A stretch of DNA of 64,000 nucleotides from Lachnoclostridium sp. UBA7215 (GCA_002490465.1 DKUB01000103.1:1-64000), one strand, 5' to 3'. Counted from the stretch's first letter, positions 31,713-41,627 are shown. The notes: generated by a model not told the origin, from the letters alone. Translations and numbers: made by a program.

Positions 31713-34586
31713 ATGATAATTAATGCAAATAAGATTTCCCCGAACTTAAACGGCGCTGAGCAAAGTGCAAAGACTTCAGTGCCTGTACCGAATGCCAGGG
31801 ACGGCAGAATTTCCGATCACGCATGGGATTATACAATGGATTGTACCGTACATAAAGAAACGGGAAAAAACAGCGTCTATACAGAGATGCAGGCAAGACA
31901 ACAGGATATGGAGACAGCGGAGCTTCCAGATGATGGAAGTGTTTCCCCAAGCGCATTTATTAATAGCTGCATGACGGGGGAGGATATTAAGGATTTATCA
32001 GAGGAAGAAACGCCGTTAGAAGAGTATACTTCATCGCAGTTAGAGAGAGCAGTAAGCCGTGTTAAAAAACAGCGTACGCAGAAGCAGGATGCCATTGACA
32101 GGGAAGTGACGAAAGAGCAGGAGAGACAGGACAGCCTGGAACGCCACTTGCAGGATAAGGCGCCGCTTACGCCAGAGAATTTGTCACGGGTGTCTCATGC
32201 AGCCGAAATGGCAGAGGCAGTTACTGATTATTCGCAGGCATCGGTGAAGTTTTTTATTGCTACCGGGCGGGCGGTAATTACACCGGAAAACATTCAGGCG
32301 GCCATGACAGCGGCTGATGGCGGACAGATTAAGAATAATATTCCCCAAAATGGGGCATCCGATAAAGAGGTTTTTGAACAGTTAGAGGGCCAGGTGGGCA
32401 ATATCCTTGCAGATGGCGATATTGAGGCAACGGATGAAGCAATGGAAGTTGCCAGGTTTTTATATGAAAATGACTTGCCCGTGACCGCAGAAAATGTAAA
32501 ACTGTATCAGTCACTGGAAGAATTAAAGGATTTAGCTCCGGATGTTCTTCTTGACCGCATTACGGACAGCATGCTGGATGGTATTCAGCCGGAGAAGGCA
32601 GATTTGACCAAACTTTCGCTGAATGAGGCGGCAGAACTTGTACAGGATCTTTTAGATGCGGAAGACGGCGATCTTCAGCAGATTTATACAACAGAAGCAG
32701 ATTTTGTCCGTGCAAAGCGCCAGCTGGAAGAAATCCGTCTTGTCATGACGGCAGAGGCGGCAAGAAATATGGCGTCAAAGGGAATACGGATTGACATAGA
32801 AAATCTGGAAAATATTGTGGAAGAGCTGAGGCAGCAGGAGCAGCAGCTCACAAAGGGTATATTAGAAGAAACCGGAGTTCCTGTAACACAGGAAAATGTG
32901 GATGTTATGCAGGGCACACTGGAGTCTGCCCGCCAGGTTCTGGCGGCGCCGGTAGAAATGCTCGGTACGACAAGGTCATTAATGGGTGTTCAGACTTTGC
33001 AGGAGATGGCAGATACTGCTGTTTCCATGACCGGAGAGAAGCTGCAGCAGGCATATGAGGCTGTAGGCACAGAAGTGCGGCCGGATTTGGGTGACCGCAT
33101 AAGCAAGGCATTCCAGAATGTGGATGATATATTACAGGAGCTGAATCTGGAGCAGACGGCGGCAAATGAGCGTGCTGTGCGGATTCTTGCCTATAACAGG
33201 ATGCCGCTGACAGAGGATAATATTTTAGATATGAAGGCCTATGACAGTAAGGTTACAACACTGATGCAGAATCTGAAACCGCCGGTTGTGGCTGGGTTGA
33301 TAAGGCAGCAGGTGAATCCTCTGCAGATGACGATAGAGGAACTGGACGAAAAAGTGCTTGATATACAGCGCGAAAATATACAGTCTGAGGATATTTCTTT
33401 CCGGAAATATCTGTGGAAAATGGATCGGCAGCACGGTCTGTCAAAACAGGAACGCGAGAGTATGATCGGCATTTACCGTCTCTTAGATAAAGTGCAGAAA
33501 AGTGATGGAGCAGTTATCGGCCAGGTAATAAAAGAGGGCAGGGAACTTTCGTTTTCCACACTTTTATCAGCTACAAGGAGCCGTCGTGCTGCAGGGATAG
33601 ATGTGGCTTTGGATGAGACCTTTGGCGGGATTGAGACTACGGTTGAGAAAGGAAGTTCTATATCAGACCAGATTCAGGCGGCATACGGCAGCACACTTAT
33701 TACGAAACTGCAAAAAAATCTGTCTCCGAAAGTTCTCAGGGAGCAGGGTGAAGAGGCTATGGATTTATCTTTGGAGCAGCTTTTGGAAAAATGTACCGTA
33801 GAGGGTGAGACAGATGCCCAGATGGAGCCGTATTATGAGCAGATGGCAGAGGAAATCCGTGCGGCGGCAGAAGATGCGGACGGGCGTTTGGAAAGCTTTT
33901 TAAAGTCTCTGGATTTGCCGGATACAATGGCAAATCTTGCTGCGGCCCGCCAGATGCTTGGCGGCAGGCCGGGACGCTATGAAAAGCTTTGGAAGAAGGA
34001 AGAAAGTGAAGAAATAGTAGAAAATTTCGATAATCCGGAAGAACTGGATGCAGCATATGAAAAAATAGACAGGGCACACTCCGAAGAGCTGGCGAAAGAA
34101 AGGGAATCTGACGATATAACATGTGATGACATTGTTTCACTTGCCAGAATGGCAGGAAGCATTTCGTTTTACCGGAAGATCAGAAGCAGGCAGATGTATG
34201 AGATTCCTCTTATTACGGAGCAGGGCATCACGAGCTGCCATGTCACGATACAGGATGGTGACAGCAGAGAAAAAGGAACGGTGGAGATTTCAATGGATTC
34301 TGAACAGTATGGTCGGATTCAGGCAAGTTTCCGGGTAAATGGTCATCGGGTAAAAGGTTTTGTAACGGCGGAGCGCCAGGAAGGAATGGAGACCGGTAAA
34401 AAGCTTTTACATGAATTTGAAAAGGATTTGGAAGAGATGGGATTCACTATGGACAGTGACAGCCTGGTACAGGGCAGCCGCAAGTCTCTTCAGACAGGAA
34501 ATAAAGCAGCAGGTACAAAAAATCAGGATTTGTATCGTATTGCAAAAACATTTATCGTGCATGTACAGAGCGCAGAAAGGATGTAG
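31713..34586 (+). CDS. Large flagellar-operon repeat protein (DUF6240/FliK-like)
   Basis: 957 aa, Glu/Gln/Ala-rich and mostly helical. It contains many spaced copies of a motif [P/I]-x-T-x-[ED]-N: APLTPENL, AVITPENI, LPVTAENV, VPVTQENV, MPLTEDNI, each followed by a helix of about 30-50 residues. A beta-rich C-terminal part (about 810-910: 'YEIPLITEQGITSCHVTIQ', 'GTVEISMDSEQYGRIQASF') resembles the C-terminal domain of FliK hook-length proteins. I recall similar proteins labelled DUF6240 in Lachnospiraceae. ATG 31713 is chosen over GTG 31704; the RBS is weak. Seven bp separate it from flagellin. A role in flagellar length control or export is inference. Confidence 0.7.
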   Translation: MIINANKISPNLNGAEQSAKTSVPVPNARDGRISDHAWDYTMDCTVHKETGKNSVYTEMQARQQDMETAELPDDGSVSPSAFINSCMTGEDIKDLSEEETPLEEYTSSQLERAVSRVKKQRTQKQDAIDREVTKEQERQDSLERHLQDKAPLTPENLSRVSHAAEMAEAVTDYSQASVKFFIATGRAVITPENIQAAMTAADGGQIKNNIPQNGASDKEVFEQLEGQVGNILADGDIEATDEAMEVARFLYENDLPVTAENVKLYQSLEELKDLAPDVLLDRITDSMLDGIQPEKADLTKLSLNEAAELVQDLLDAEDGDLQQIYTTEADFVRAKRQLEEIRLVMTAEAARNMASKGIRIDIENLENIVEELRQQEQQLTKGILEETGVPVTQENVDVMQGTLESARQVLAAPVEMLGTTRSLMGVQTLQEMADTAVSMTGEKLQQAYEAVGTEVRPDLGDRISKAFQNVDDILQELNLEQTAANERAVRILAYNRMPLTEDNILDMKAYDSKVTTLMQNLKPPVVAGLIRQQVNPLQMTIEELDEKVLDIQRENIQSEDISFRKYLWKMDRQHGLSKQERESMIGIYRLLDKVQKSDGAVIGQVIKEGRELSFSTLLSATRSRRAAGIDVALDETFGGIETTVEKGSSISDQIQAAYGSTLITKLQKNLSPKVLREQGEEAMDLSLEQLLEKCTVEGETDAQMEPYYEQMAEEIRAAAEDADGRLESFLKSLDLPDTMANLAAARQMLGGRPGRYEKLWKKEESEEIVENFDNPEELDAAYEKIDRAHSEELAKERESDDITCDDIVSLARMAGSISFYRKIRSRQMYEIPLITEQGITSCHVTIQDGDSREKGTVEISMDSEQYGRIQASFRVNGHRVKGFVTAERQEGMETGKKLLHEFEKDLEEMGFTMDSDSLVQGSRKSLQTGNKAAGTKNQDLYRIAKTFIVHVQSAERM

Positions 34587-34592
34587 TAAGAG

Positions 34593-36017
34593 ATGAAAAT
34601 TAATACCAATATAACCGCACTTCGTGCTAATTTTAACTTAAATCAGGTGCAGAAATCACTGACGGCAAGTACATCAAGGCTTTCTTCCGGATACCGCATC
34701 AACAAAGCGGCAGATGATGCGGCAGGTCTTGCCATTTCTCAGAAAATGAAAGCGCAGATCCGAGGGCTTGAAAGAGCATCACAAAATGGTTCTGATGGCG
34801 TATCTTTTATTCAGACAGCAGAGGGTGCCCTGTCTGAGGTAGAGAGTATTTTGCAGCGCTGCCGAGAGCTTTCTGTTCAGGCAGCAAATGATGTCAATAC
34901 ACTGGATGACAAGCAGGCGATACAGCAGGAGATTAATGCATTGCGTGAGGAAATTGACCGCATGGTATCACAGACAGAATATAATACAATGAGCATGCTG
35001 GATGGAAGCTGTACACGCCAGTATTCTTCCGATAATATCGGTGTGAAGCTGATATCGGCAAGCGATGATGTAAAGCTTACTTCTTATGCATTAACAGTTA
35101 CAGCAGAAGCCGAGCAGGCAACTCTAAGCATTACTAAAAATTTTAATGCAACGGATGTTGTGACAGAGGCAGAGGCAGGAAGTCTGTATATAAACGGAGA
35201 GACCATTACCGTAAATGCGGGGGAGACTTATCAGAAAGTATTTGAGAAGGTCCGCGATTATTGTGAGATGATGAATATTGATGTAACCCCGACAGCAGGC
35301 GGTACATCCACTGATTTAAACAATGCATCAAGCCTTGAGTTTACCAGTATTCTTTATGGTGCATCCCAGGAGATTTCCATTGTGGCAGAGAATCCGGTTC
35401 TTGCGGCAAAAATGGGTGTCAGCAGTGACGCAGATAATCCGACATATGCCCAGGGTGTAGATGCAGAAGTGACTCTTGGTAATGGATTTTCCAATACAGC
35501 AACTTTAAGTGTAGACGGCGGTCGGGTAGAGGTAACAGACCGGGGTGGATTTGAGATGATTATTGATGTATCCGAGGCAACGGTTGCAGCTGGCAACGCT
35601 ACCATTACATTATTAGATGCCGGTTATGTGCCAATCCAGATTGGTGCTAATGAGGGACAGACCATTGATTTGTCCGTTCCCCCGGTTTCATGCCAGGCAT
35701 TAAATATTGTAACATGTAATGTATGTACAAGAAGAGGGGCATCGGAGGCCATTACCTCTTTTGATGATGCAATTCAGACAGTATCCGCTGTGCGTGCGAA
35801 GCTCGGCGCTTACCAGAACCGCCTTGATTCTGCAGTAAGAAGTCTTGATACAACAACAGAAAACCTGACGGAGGCATGCTCACGCATTGAGGATGTTGAT
35901 ATGTCTGAGGAAATGACAAAATATACACAGTACAGTGTATTGACCCAGGCGGGAACTTCTATGCTTGCACAGGCAAATAACCAGCCGCAGACGATTTTGC
36001 AGCTGCTTCAGGGATAA
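34593..36017 (+). CDS. hag: Flagellin
   Basis: Flagellar filament subunit (474 aa). The D0/D1 N-terminus 'MKINTNITALRANFNLNQ' with 'RLSSGYRINKAADDAAGLAI' and the C-terminus 'EDVDMSEEMTKYTQYSVLTQ' ending LLQG are canonical. The region known from TLR5 recognition reads LQRCRELSVQ. A variable centre of about 200 residues forms D2/D3. Seven cysteines are present, including a CxxC (C375, C378; TCNVCTRR), which is odd because flagellins are usually cysteine-free. It is encoded 7 bp after the large repeat protein, and fliS follows. Confidence 0.95.
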   Translation: MKINTNITALRANFNLNQVQKSLTASTSRLSSGYRINKAADDAAGLAISQKMKAQIRGLERASQNGSDGVSFIQTAEGALSEVESILQRCRELSVQAANDVNTLDDKQAIQQEINALREEIDRMVSQTEYNTMSMLDGSCTRQYSSDNIGVKLISASDDVKLTSYALTVTAEAEQATLSITKNFNATDVVTEAEAGSLYINGETITVNAGETYQKVFEKVRDYCEMMNIDVTPTAGGTSTDLNNASSLEFTSILYGASQEISIVAENPVLAAKMGVSSDADNPTYAQGVDAEVTLGNGFSNTATLSVDGGRVEVTDRGGFEMIIDVSEATVAAGNATITLLDAGYVPIQIGANEGQTIDLSVPPVSCQALNIVTCNVCTRRGASEAITSFDDAIQTVSAVRAKLGAYQNRLDSAVRSLDTTTENLTEACSRIEDVDMSEEMTKYTQYSVLTQAGTSMLAQANNQPQTILQLLQG

Positions 36018-36081
36018 AGTGTGTAGAAGGTTTGCTTTGCGGATTGTTTTCACGCCGTATAGTAAAGAATGGAGATAAAGG

Positions 36082-36561
36082 ATGGAGAAAAAGCGTTTAC
36101 AGGAATATGCAGCCCGGGTATCGCAGTCAAACCGGAGCGAGCTTGTAGTCGTAATATATGAGGTTATACTGAAAAGTATTGAAGAGGGAAAAGCGCTTTT
36201 AGAGGCAGACAAGGTAGAGGAAGCCCGCGCAGAGACTGCACGGGCAAGAGGCATGATCACAGAGCTTATGTCAAGCCTTGATATGCAGTATACGATTTCT
36301 CACTATTTGCGCCAGCTCTATATCTATGCGTACCATGAAATATGTCATGCGATTGCAGAGCGCAAACCGGAATTGTTTGACCACGCTTCCGATATTTTCA
36401 ACAGCCTTCTGCCATCGTTTGAAGAGGTGGCAAAGCAGGATACCTCTGAGCCGGTAATGCAAAATACCCAGCAGATATTTGCCGGGCTCACTTATGGCAA
36501 AGGTTCCCTTCATGAGACAATTGGCGTAGGATTAAGCCCGAAGAGAGGGTTTGAAGCATAA
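36082..36561 (+). CDS. fliS: Flagellin export chaperone FliS
   Basis: 159 aa, all-helical. 'RSELVVVIYEVILKSIEEGK' matches the FliS family phrase, followed by 'MITELMSSLDMQYTISHYLRQLYIYAYHEI'-like helices that bind flagellin's C-terminus and block premature polymerisation (the quoted helix spans about residues 55-85). GGAG lies upstream of the ATG. Family FliS is about 125-135 aa; the extra C-terminal 30 residues are unusual. It lies directly downstream of flagellin and before a bidirectional terminator. Confidence 0.85.
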   Translation: MEKKRLQEYAARVSQSNRSELVVVIYEVILKSIEEGKALLEADKVEEARAETARARGMITELMSSLDMQYTISHYLRQLYIYAYHEICHAIAERKPELFDHASDIFNSLLPSFEEVAKQDTSEPVMQNTQQIFAGLTYGKGSLHETIGVGLSPKRGFEA

Positions 36562-36572
36562 ACAGGAATGAA

Positions 36573-36613
36573 AAAAGGCATGCATCACGTAAATAGTAGG
36601 ATGTATGCCTTTT
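36573..36613. terminator. Bidirectional terminator after fliS
   Basis: AAAAGGCATGCATC (36573-36586) / GATGTATGCCTTTT (36600-36613), 14 bp with one G-T pair. A-tract before and T-tract after let it work for both the plus-strand fliS and the minus-strand ATPase. Confidence 0.85.
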
Positions 36614-36616
36614 CTG

Positions 36617-37912
36617 TTATTTGAGCAGTTCTTTTGTTTTCCGGGCAAGATATAGCGGAAGATTGGTGATCTGCCCATCTTTTCTGTAACCCCGTTTGGA
36701 AAAGCGCAGAGCGTGTTGGGGCTGATAATGGGAAATATATCTCTTGAAGGATGGTGCGGACTTGTTCTCTCCGCTTTTCACTTCTATCGGAATGATTTCT
36801 ACTCCGTGCTGAATTACGAAATCAATTTCACTGTTTTTGTCAGAAAAGTAGCGTGGACTGACTTCAAACTGAATTTGAAGCTGTTGCAGGACATAATTTT
36901 CCGTCAAAGCCCCCTTAAACTGGTAATCTGTTTTTAAGAGAATAGCACTATTGTCGATGCCGGCCATGTGTTTTAGAAGCCCTGTGTCAAAAAAGAACAG
37001 TTTAAAGTGGTCCAGTTTGTCAAAAGCAGTGAGAGGGTGCTCTGTTTTTGAAACGTTGTAAACACGGTTAAGCATACCTGCTGAAACAAGCCACTCAATA
37101 GCTTCTTCGAAGTCACGCGCACGACCACCTTCCCGGACGGCGCCATACATAAATTTTTCATTTGGTTTGGCAAGTTGTGTAACAATGCTGCGAAAAACCA
37201 TGAGGATTCGGCCGCTATTTACCCTGCCATTATGTTTAGAAAAATCATTTTCATAGATTTCAATCAGTTCGTGTTGAATTTGGGATATTTTTGACGGGTC
37301 ACTGTATTTTACCCATGAGGCAATGCATTCCGGCATACCGCCAATAATAAGGTAATTATTGTAGGCGTCAAGGAGACGGTTATGGAAAATTTCCTCAATC
37401 TCCTGTTCCTTCTGGATGCTGTCATAATAGCTGAATAAAGTTGTGTCAACAGCATTAAGGTACTCATCAAAAGTCATTGGATAAATATTCAGAAGATTTA
37501 CCATTCCTACAGGATAGGATTTCGGTTTTGCAAGAAGCGTTCCAAGAAGGCTTCCGGCGGCAATGACATGGTAATCATTTGCTTTCTCACGAAAATATTT
37601 GAGGGAGTTCAGTGCTTCCGGACATTCCTGAATTTCATCAAAAATAATAAGTGTTTCCTCTGGCATAATTTTCTCACTGGCAATCAGAGATAACAGTTCA
37701 ATGATACGAAAGGGATTTTTGTTTTTGATGAAAATGGATTTTAGTTCATCCTGTTCATCAAAGTTAAAATAGACATAATTTTTATAATAATTCTGTCCGA
37801 ACTCTTTCATTAGCCAGGTTTTGCCAACCTGCCGTGTTCCCTTTAGCACCATTGGTTTGCGTTCATCGCTTGCTTTCCATTTTTTTAACTCTTCTATCGC
37901 ATTTCGCTTCAA
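36617..37912 (-). CDS. AAA ATPase with DUF4143 C-terminal domain
   Basis: 431 aa from TTG 37912 (GGTG upstream; the open frame runs back to 37948). Walker A is GTRQVGKTWL (about 22-31), Walker B 'LIIFDEIQECPEAL' and a sensor 'VIAAGSLLG'. The C-terminal DUF4143 region holds 'NSEIDFVIQHG' and 'IPIEVKSGE', which match the D and E-x-K of a PD-(D/E)xK nuclease-like site. This family is scattered singly through anaerobe genomes and its role is unknown. Its neighbours (fliS and GH42) give no clue. Confidence 0.88.
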   Translation of the reverse strand: MKRNAIEELKKWKASDERKPMVLKGTRQVGKTWLMKEFGQNYYKNYVYFNFDEQDELKSIFIKNKNPFRIIELLSLIASEKIMPEETLIIFDEIQECPEALNSLKYFREKANDYHVIAAGSLLGTLLAKPKSYPVGMVNLLNIYPMTFDEYLNAVDTTLFSYYDSIQKEQEIEEIFHNRLLDAYNNYLIIGGMPECIASWVKYSDPSKISQIQHELIEIYENDFSKHNGRVNSGRILMVFRSIVTQLAKPNEKFMYGAVREGGRARDFEEAIEWLVSAGMLNRVYNVSKTEHPLTAFDKLDHFKLFFFDTGLLKHMAGIDNSAILLKTDYQFKGALTENYVLQQLQIQFEVSPRYFSDKNSEIDFVIQHGVEIIPIEVKSGENKSAPSFKRYISHYQPQHALRFSKRGYRKDGQITNLPLYLARKTKELLK

Positions 37913-38023
37913 ATGAATCACCGCCCTTGTGTTATAAGTGTAACACATTTTTCAGGCTTTTCAAAACAAATTTTGCACATTTTTCCGAGAAAATTTCGCC
38001 AAAAAAACACATTTTTCTTAAAA

Positions 38024-40045
38024 TCACACCATATACACCCTCGTCTCATAAGCGGACAATGTGAGTGTTCCGTTTTCCTCCCTGCCCGTATAGACATTTC
38101 GCAGATTCTTTTTAATTTTGATTTCCTGCGGTTCACGCGAATAATTCAGGACAAAAAGATATTTCTTATCTTCTCCACTCCTGACAGCAAGTTCTATGGA
38201 TTCCGGGGTTTCTATGATGTCACTATACGGGTCTGCTACCCCCAGCTTTTCGAGGAAAACCCGGGCAATTTCGGAAGTGAACACCGAGCCCCAGTAATAG
38301 GTTTTTCCCTTTCTATATGTATGGCAGGTCAGTGCGCCCGCCCCCTTATAATATCCCTCCTCGTAAACGGCAAGAATTTCGGCATCACCGAGTGGCTGCA
38401 GTTGGTCATTAAAGAGAGTGGTTGTAAGAGAAGTATCGCCCCATTTGGCTGTGACAGAACCGATGTCAGGTGAGATTGCGGTGTATTCCGGAATATCTGT
38501 GCCTGTCAAATCGCTGACAAGGCCGGGAAGTCTATCCGTTACGCAAATTCCATGGATATCCTTATAGGCTGTGCGGCAGCCAAACACAAGGATGCCGCCC
38601 TGTTTTACATATGCCCTGAGGATTTGTGCGCGCTCTTCTGTTAATATCGCTGCATGAGGATAAAAGATTACGTCGTATTTATCTAAATCCGCAGGAGAGC
38701 AGTTGTTGATATAGAGATAATCATAGGGGGTGTGGGAGCGCTGGCACGCCTCAAAAAGTCCCCATATACTTGTTTCATCCAATGTTTTCTGCCAGACGTC
38801 AGCCTGGCCGTTCCATATATTATCATAATCACGCAGTACGGCAACACGGGTTTCGTAGCGGCATCCGGCAAGTGGCTGCATCTTTTCCAGTTTCTGCGAA
38901 ATATCCCTAATCTCTGCAAGACGTCGGTTGTCCCGTCCGGAATAATCCAAAATGCCGTGCCAGTACATCTCAGTTCCCATAGTAGCTGTGCGCCAGCGGA
39001 AATAGCTGACAAAGTCAGCGCCGTGGGCAATACTCTGCATCGTCCAAAGCGTAATCTGTCCCGGTTTTGGTACAGGTGCCATCATTTCCATGCTTCCATT
39101 TGCCCCGGACTGCTGTTCCATAATGCCAAAAATGGGGGAAATGGAGCGCACTTCAGACAGGTGTTTGCTCCAGCCGCGGTCTTTTGTGTTGTCTTCCTCG
39201 CAGAACAGGGCAAAACAATAAGGAAAGTTCGGGTAAGAATCGTACATAATAAAGTCAAGGCTCTCCTCTGTCATCCGGTGAGAGTCCAGATTTCCGAATA
39301 TACCGTTTGTCGTGATAAAGTCCCCTGGCTTAATGTATTTTCTTAATATGTCACTCTGCATTTTTGCATAGCGGCAGACGCTGTCCGAAATAAAACGATA
39401 AAAATCAAGTTTCCGGTGCGGGTTTACCCGGTTTGTCGGAGTGGCACGCGGCACATCCACCTCGTCCCAGGCTGTGTAGGTCTGGTTCCAGAATACCGTT
39501 CCCCAGGCGTTATTCAGTGCGTCCAGAGTTCCGTATTTATTTTTTAAAAAGGAGCGGAAAGCGTTTGTATCACTCTCGGAATAAAATTCCGCCACCTCGC
39601 AGTTAAACTCATTATCAATCTGCCAGCCAATGATACAGGGGCGGCTGGCGTAATGCGCAGCAGATTTCTCTACAATCCGCTTTGTCAGTTCCTGGTATTT
39701 TGGCGAGTTGTAGTTGTAATGGCGCCGGAAACCGTGCTGGTACACAACACCTTCCATAGTGGCATTCAGAACTTCCGGATATTTTTTTGTAAGCCATGCG
39801 GGAGGTGTAGCTGTTGGTGTGCAAAAAATCACCTTCATTCCACACCCTTCAGCGACATCAAGAAAGTGGTCAAAGAAAGAATAATCGAATACTCCTTCCT
39901 CCCTCTCAATGAGACTCCATGCAAATTCCGCAATGCGGATGGTTGTAATGCCGTTTGCGAGCATGCGTTGCAAATCCGACTTCCATTCCGACTCCTGCCA
40001 GTGTTCCGGGTAGTAGCATACCCCGAGAGAAATACAATTTTTCAC
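38024..40045 (-). CDS. GH42 beta-galactosidase
   Basis: Cytoplasmic glycoside hydrolase family 42 enzyme (673 aa) hydrolysing terminal beta-galactosides, perhaps from galactan or arabinogalactan side chains. 'LGVCYYPEHW' opens the barrel; the acid/base Glu is in WQIDNEFN and the nucleophile Glu in FGIMEQQSG. Domains A (barrel), B (trimerisation) and a small C domain are all present. I take GTG 40045 as the start because AGAGG lies 6 nt upstream; an in-frame ATG at 40063 and TTG at 40069 lack such a site. It is 50 bp downstream of the PutP-like gene on the same strand. Confidence 0.92.
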   Translation of the reverse strand: MKNCISLGVCYYPEHWQESEWKSDLQRMLANGITTIRIAEFAWSLIEREEGVFDYSFFDHFLDVAEGCGMKVIFCTPTATPPAWLTKKYPEVLNATMEGVVYQHGFRRHYNYNSPKYQELTKRIVEKSAAHYASRPCIIGWQIDNEFNCEVAEFYSESDTNAFRSFLKNKYGTLDALNNAWGTVFWNQTYTAWDEVDVPRATPTNRVNPHRKLDFYRFISDSVCRYAKMQSDILRKYIKPGDFITTNGIFGNLDSHRMTEESLDFIMYDSYPNFPYCFALFCEEDNTKDRGWSKHLSEVRSISPIFGIMEQQSGANGSMEMMAPVPKPGQITLWTMQSIAHGADFVSYFRWRTATMGTEMYWHGILDYSGRDNRRLAEIRDISQKLEKMQPLAGCRYETRVAVLRDYDNIWNGQADVWQKTLDETSIWGLFEACQRSHTPYDYLYINNCSPADLDKYDVIFYPHAAILTEERAQILRAYVKQGGILVFGCRTAYKDIHGICVTDRLPGLVSDLTGTDIPEYTAISPDIGSVTAKWGDTSLTTTLFNDQLQPLGDAEILAVYEEGYYKGAGALTCHTYRKGKTYYWGSVFTSEIARVFLEKLGVADPYSDIIETPESIELAVRSGEDKKYLFVLNYSREPQEIKIKKNLRNVYTGREENGTLTLSAYETRVYMV

Positions 40046-40077
40046 ATTAATCCTCTTTTCCATGTACAATATGTTGA

Positions 40078-40095
40078 GTGAAAAATTTTTTTCAC
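40078..40095. other. 18-bp AT-rich palindrome between putP and GH42
   Basis: GTGAAAAA (40078-40085) and TTTTTCAC (40088-40095) form a perfect stem. On the minus strand the sequence AATTTTTCACTC is shared with the palindrome at 54946-54969, so it may be a relic of the same repeat family. It may also act as a weak terminator after putP. Confidence 0.45.
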
Positions 40096-40097
40096 AT

Positions 40098-41627
40098 TTA
40101 TCCCTCCGTATATTGATTCACTTTCTCAAACTCATCTATCATTTCTTTAGATGGCGCTTTTGTCAGCAGGCTCACAACGACAATACATGCGAGGCTGATA
40201 AAGAAACCGAGAAGCAGGGAATAAATGCCGGTAACGGCATAAGGGGTCTGTCCGCCGATAATCGGCAGGTAATCCCAGATAATAACAAAGAGACCGCCGG
40301 AGATAATACCCGAAACAGCGCCCGGAAGATTTGTGCGTTTCCAGAACAGGGCACACACGACAAGCGGGCCAAAAGCGGAGCCGAGACCGGCCCAGGCATC
40401 CGATACAAGCCCCATAATGCTGCTCTCAGGGTCCCAGGCAATCAGACAGGCAAGGACGGCAATCACAAGTACGGTAATGCGGCTGATGTTAAGAACCTTT
40501 TTGTCCTCTGCATCCGGCCGCAGAATATTTTTATAAATATCCTTAGAAGCGGAGGATGCACAGACGAGGAGCTGTGAATCTGCCGTTGACATAATGGCTG
40601 CCAGTATGCCGCACAGGAAAAGACCGCCAATCAGCAGTAAAGCGAAGTTGCCGGAAAATGCCTGCTGAATCATTTTTATAAAAACATTCTCAGAGGATGA
40701 ATTGTTAAGTAGTTCTGTCAGATAACCACGGCCAACCACACCGATGATGCAGGCAGCAATAAGGGAAATAGCAACCCAGACGATAGCTATCACACTGGAT
40801 TTTTTCAGTTCCTTTTCGCTCTTAACCGCCATAAAGCGGACTAAAATATGGGGCATTCCGCAGTATCCGAGTCCCCACGCCAAATCTGAAACAATAGAAA
40901 TCGCGCTGCATTTTTCACCGTCTGCATAAAAGAGGTTGGTAAATGTTCCACTGTCAGCAACGCCATGGGCGGCCAGTGCCCCGGCAAAATCACCGCTGAT
41001 AGCAGCATAGGCGATAATAGGTACGGTCAGCAGGGCAACTAACATTAAAGTGCCCTGAATAAAATCCGTGGTACAAACGGCAAGGAATCCGCCCATAAAT
41101 GTATAAGCCAGAATAACGGCTGCACCAATTAGCAAAGAGGTGTGGTAGGACAGGCCGAAAACAGTGTTAAAAAGTTTACCGCCGGAAGCAAGGGCAGAAG
41201 CAGTATACACAAGAAAAAATATAACAATAACAATGGAAGAAATTCCGAGAAGAATTTTTTTTGTGTCGCGGAATCTGTTTTGAAAGAATTCCGGAAGTGT
41301 CAAAGAGTTATTTGCCACAATCGTATAGCGGCGCAGGCGCCTGGAAATCAGCAGCCAGTTCAGTACAGTTCCAATAAACAGGCCAATGGCAATCCATGCT
41401 TTACCGGTTCCTGCAAGATAAATAGAACCCGGCAGTCCCATTAAGAGCCATCCGCTCATATCGGATGCCTGCGCAGAGAGGGCAGCAATCCAGCTGTTCA
41501 GTCCGCGGCCGCCGAGAAAATAGTCTTCGGTGCTTTTTGTTTTTGCCATTGATACAAGTCCTACTGTTATCATTATTCCCAGGTACAGGATAAAAGCAAT
41601 CAATATGGCAATTGAAGAATTTGTCAT
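40098..41627 (-). CDS. putP: Sodium/proline symporter (SSS family)
   Basis: Na+:solute symporter (509 aa) with about 13 TM helices. Near the N-terminus are 'YFLGGRGLNSWIAALSAQ' and 'ASDMSGWLLMGLPG', the signature of PutP proline transporters; 'STADSQLLVCASSASKDI' is the conserved Na+-site helix 8 region. GGAGG lies 4 nt before the ATG. Downstream on the same strand is a beta-galactosidase, but the motif favours proline over sugar. A small GC hairpin (41656-41672) lies in its leader. Confidence 0.9.
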   Translation of the reverse strand: MTNSSIAILIAFILYLGIMITVGLVSMAKTKSTEDYFLGGRGLNSWIAALSAQASDMSGWLLMGLPGSIYLAGTGKAWIAIGLFIGTVLNWLLISRRLRRYTIVANNSLTLPEFFQNRFRDTKKILLGISSIVIVIFFLVYTASALASGGKLFNTVFGLSYHTSLLIGAAVILAYTFMGGFLAVCTTDFIQGTLMLVALLTVPIIAYAAISGDFAGALAAHGVADSGTFTNLFYADGEKCSAISIVSDLAWGLGYCGMPHILVRFMAVKSEKELKKSSVIAIVWVAISLIAACIIGVVGRGYLTELLNNSSSENVFIKMIQQAFSGNFALLLIGGLFLCGILAAIMSTADSQLLVCASSASKDIYKNILRPDAEDKKVLNISRITVLVIAVLACLIAWDPESSIMGLVSDAWAGLGSAFGPLVVCALFWKRTNLPGAVSGIISGGLFVIIWDYLPIIGGQTPYAVTGIYSLLLGFFISLACIVVVSLLTKAPSKEMIDEFEKVNQYTEG

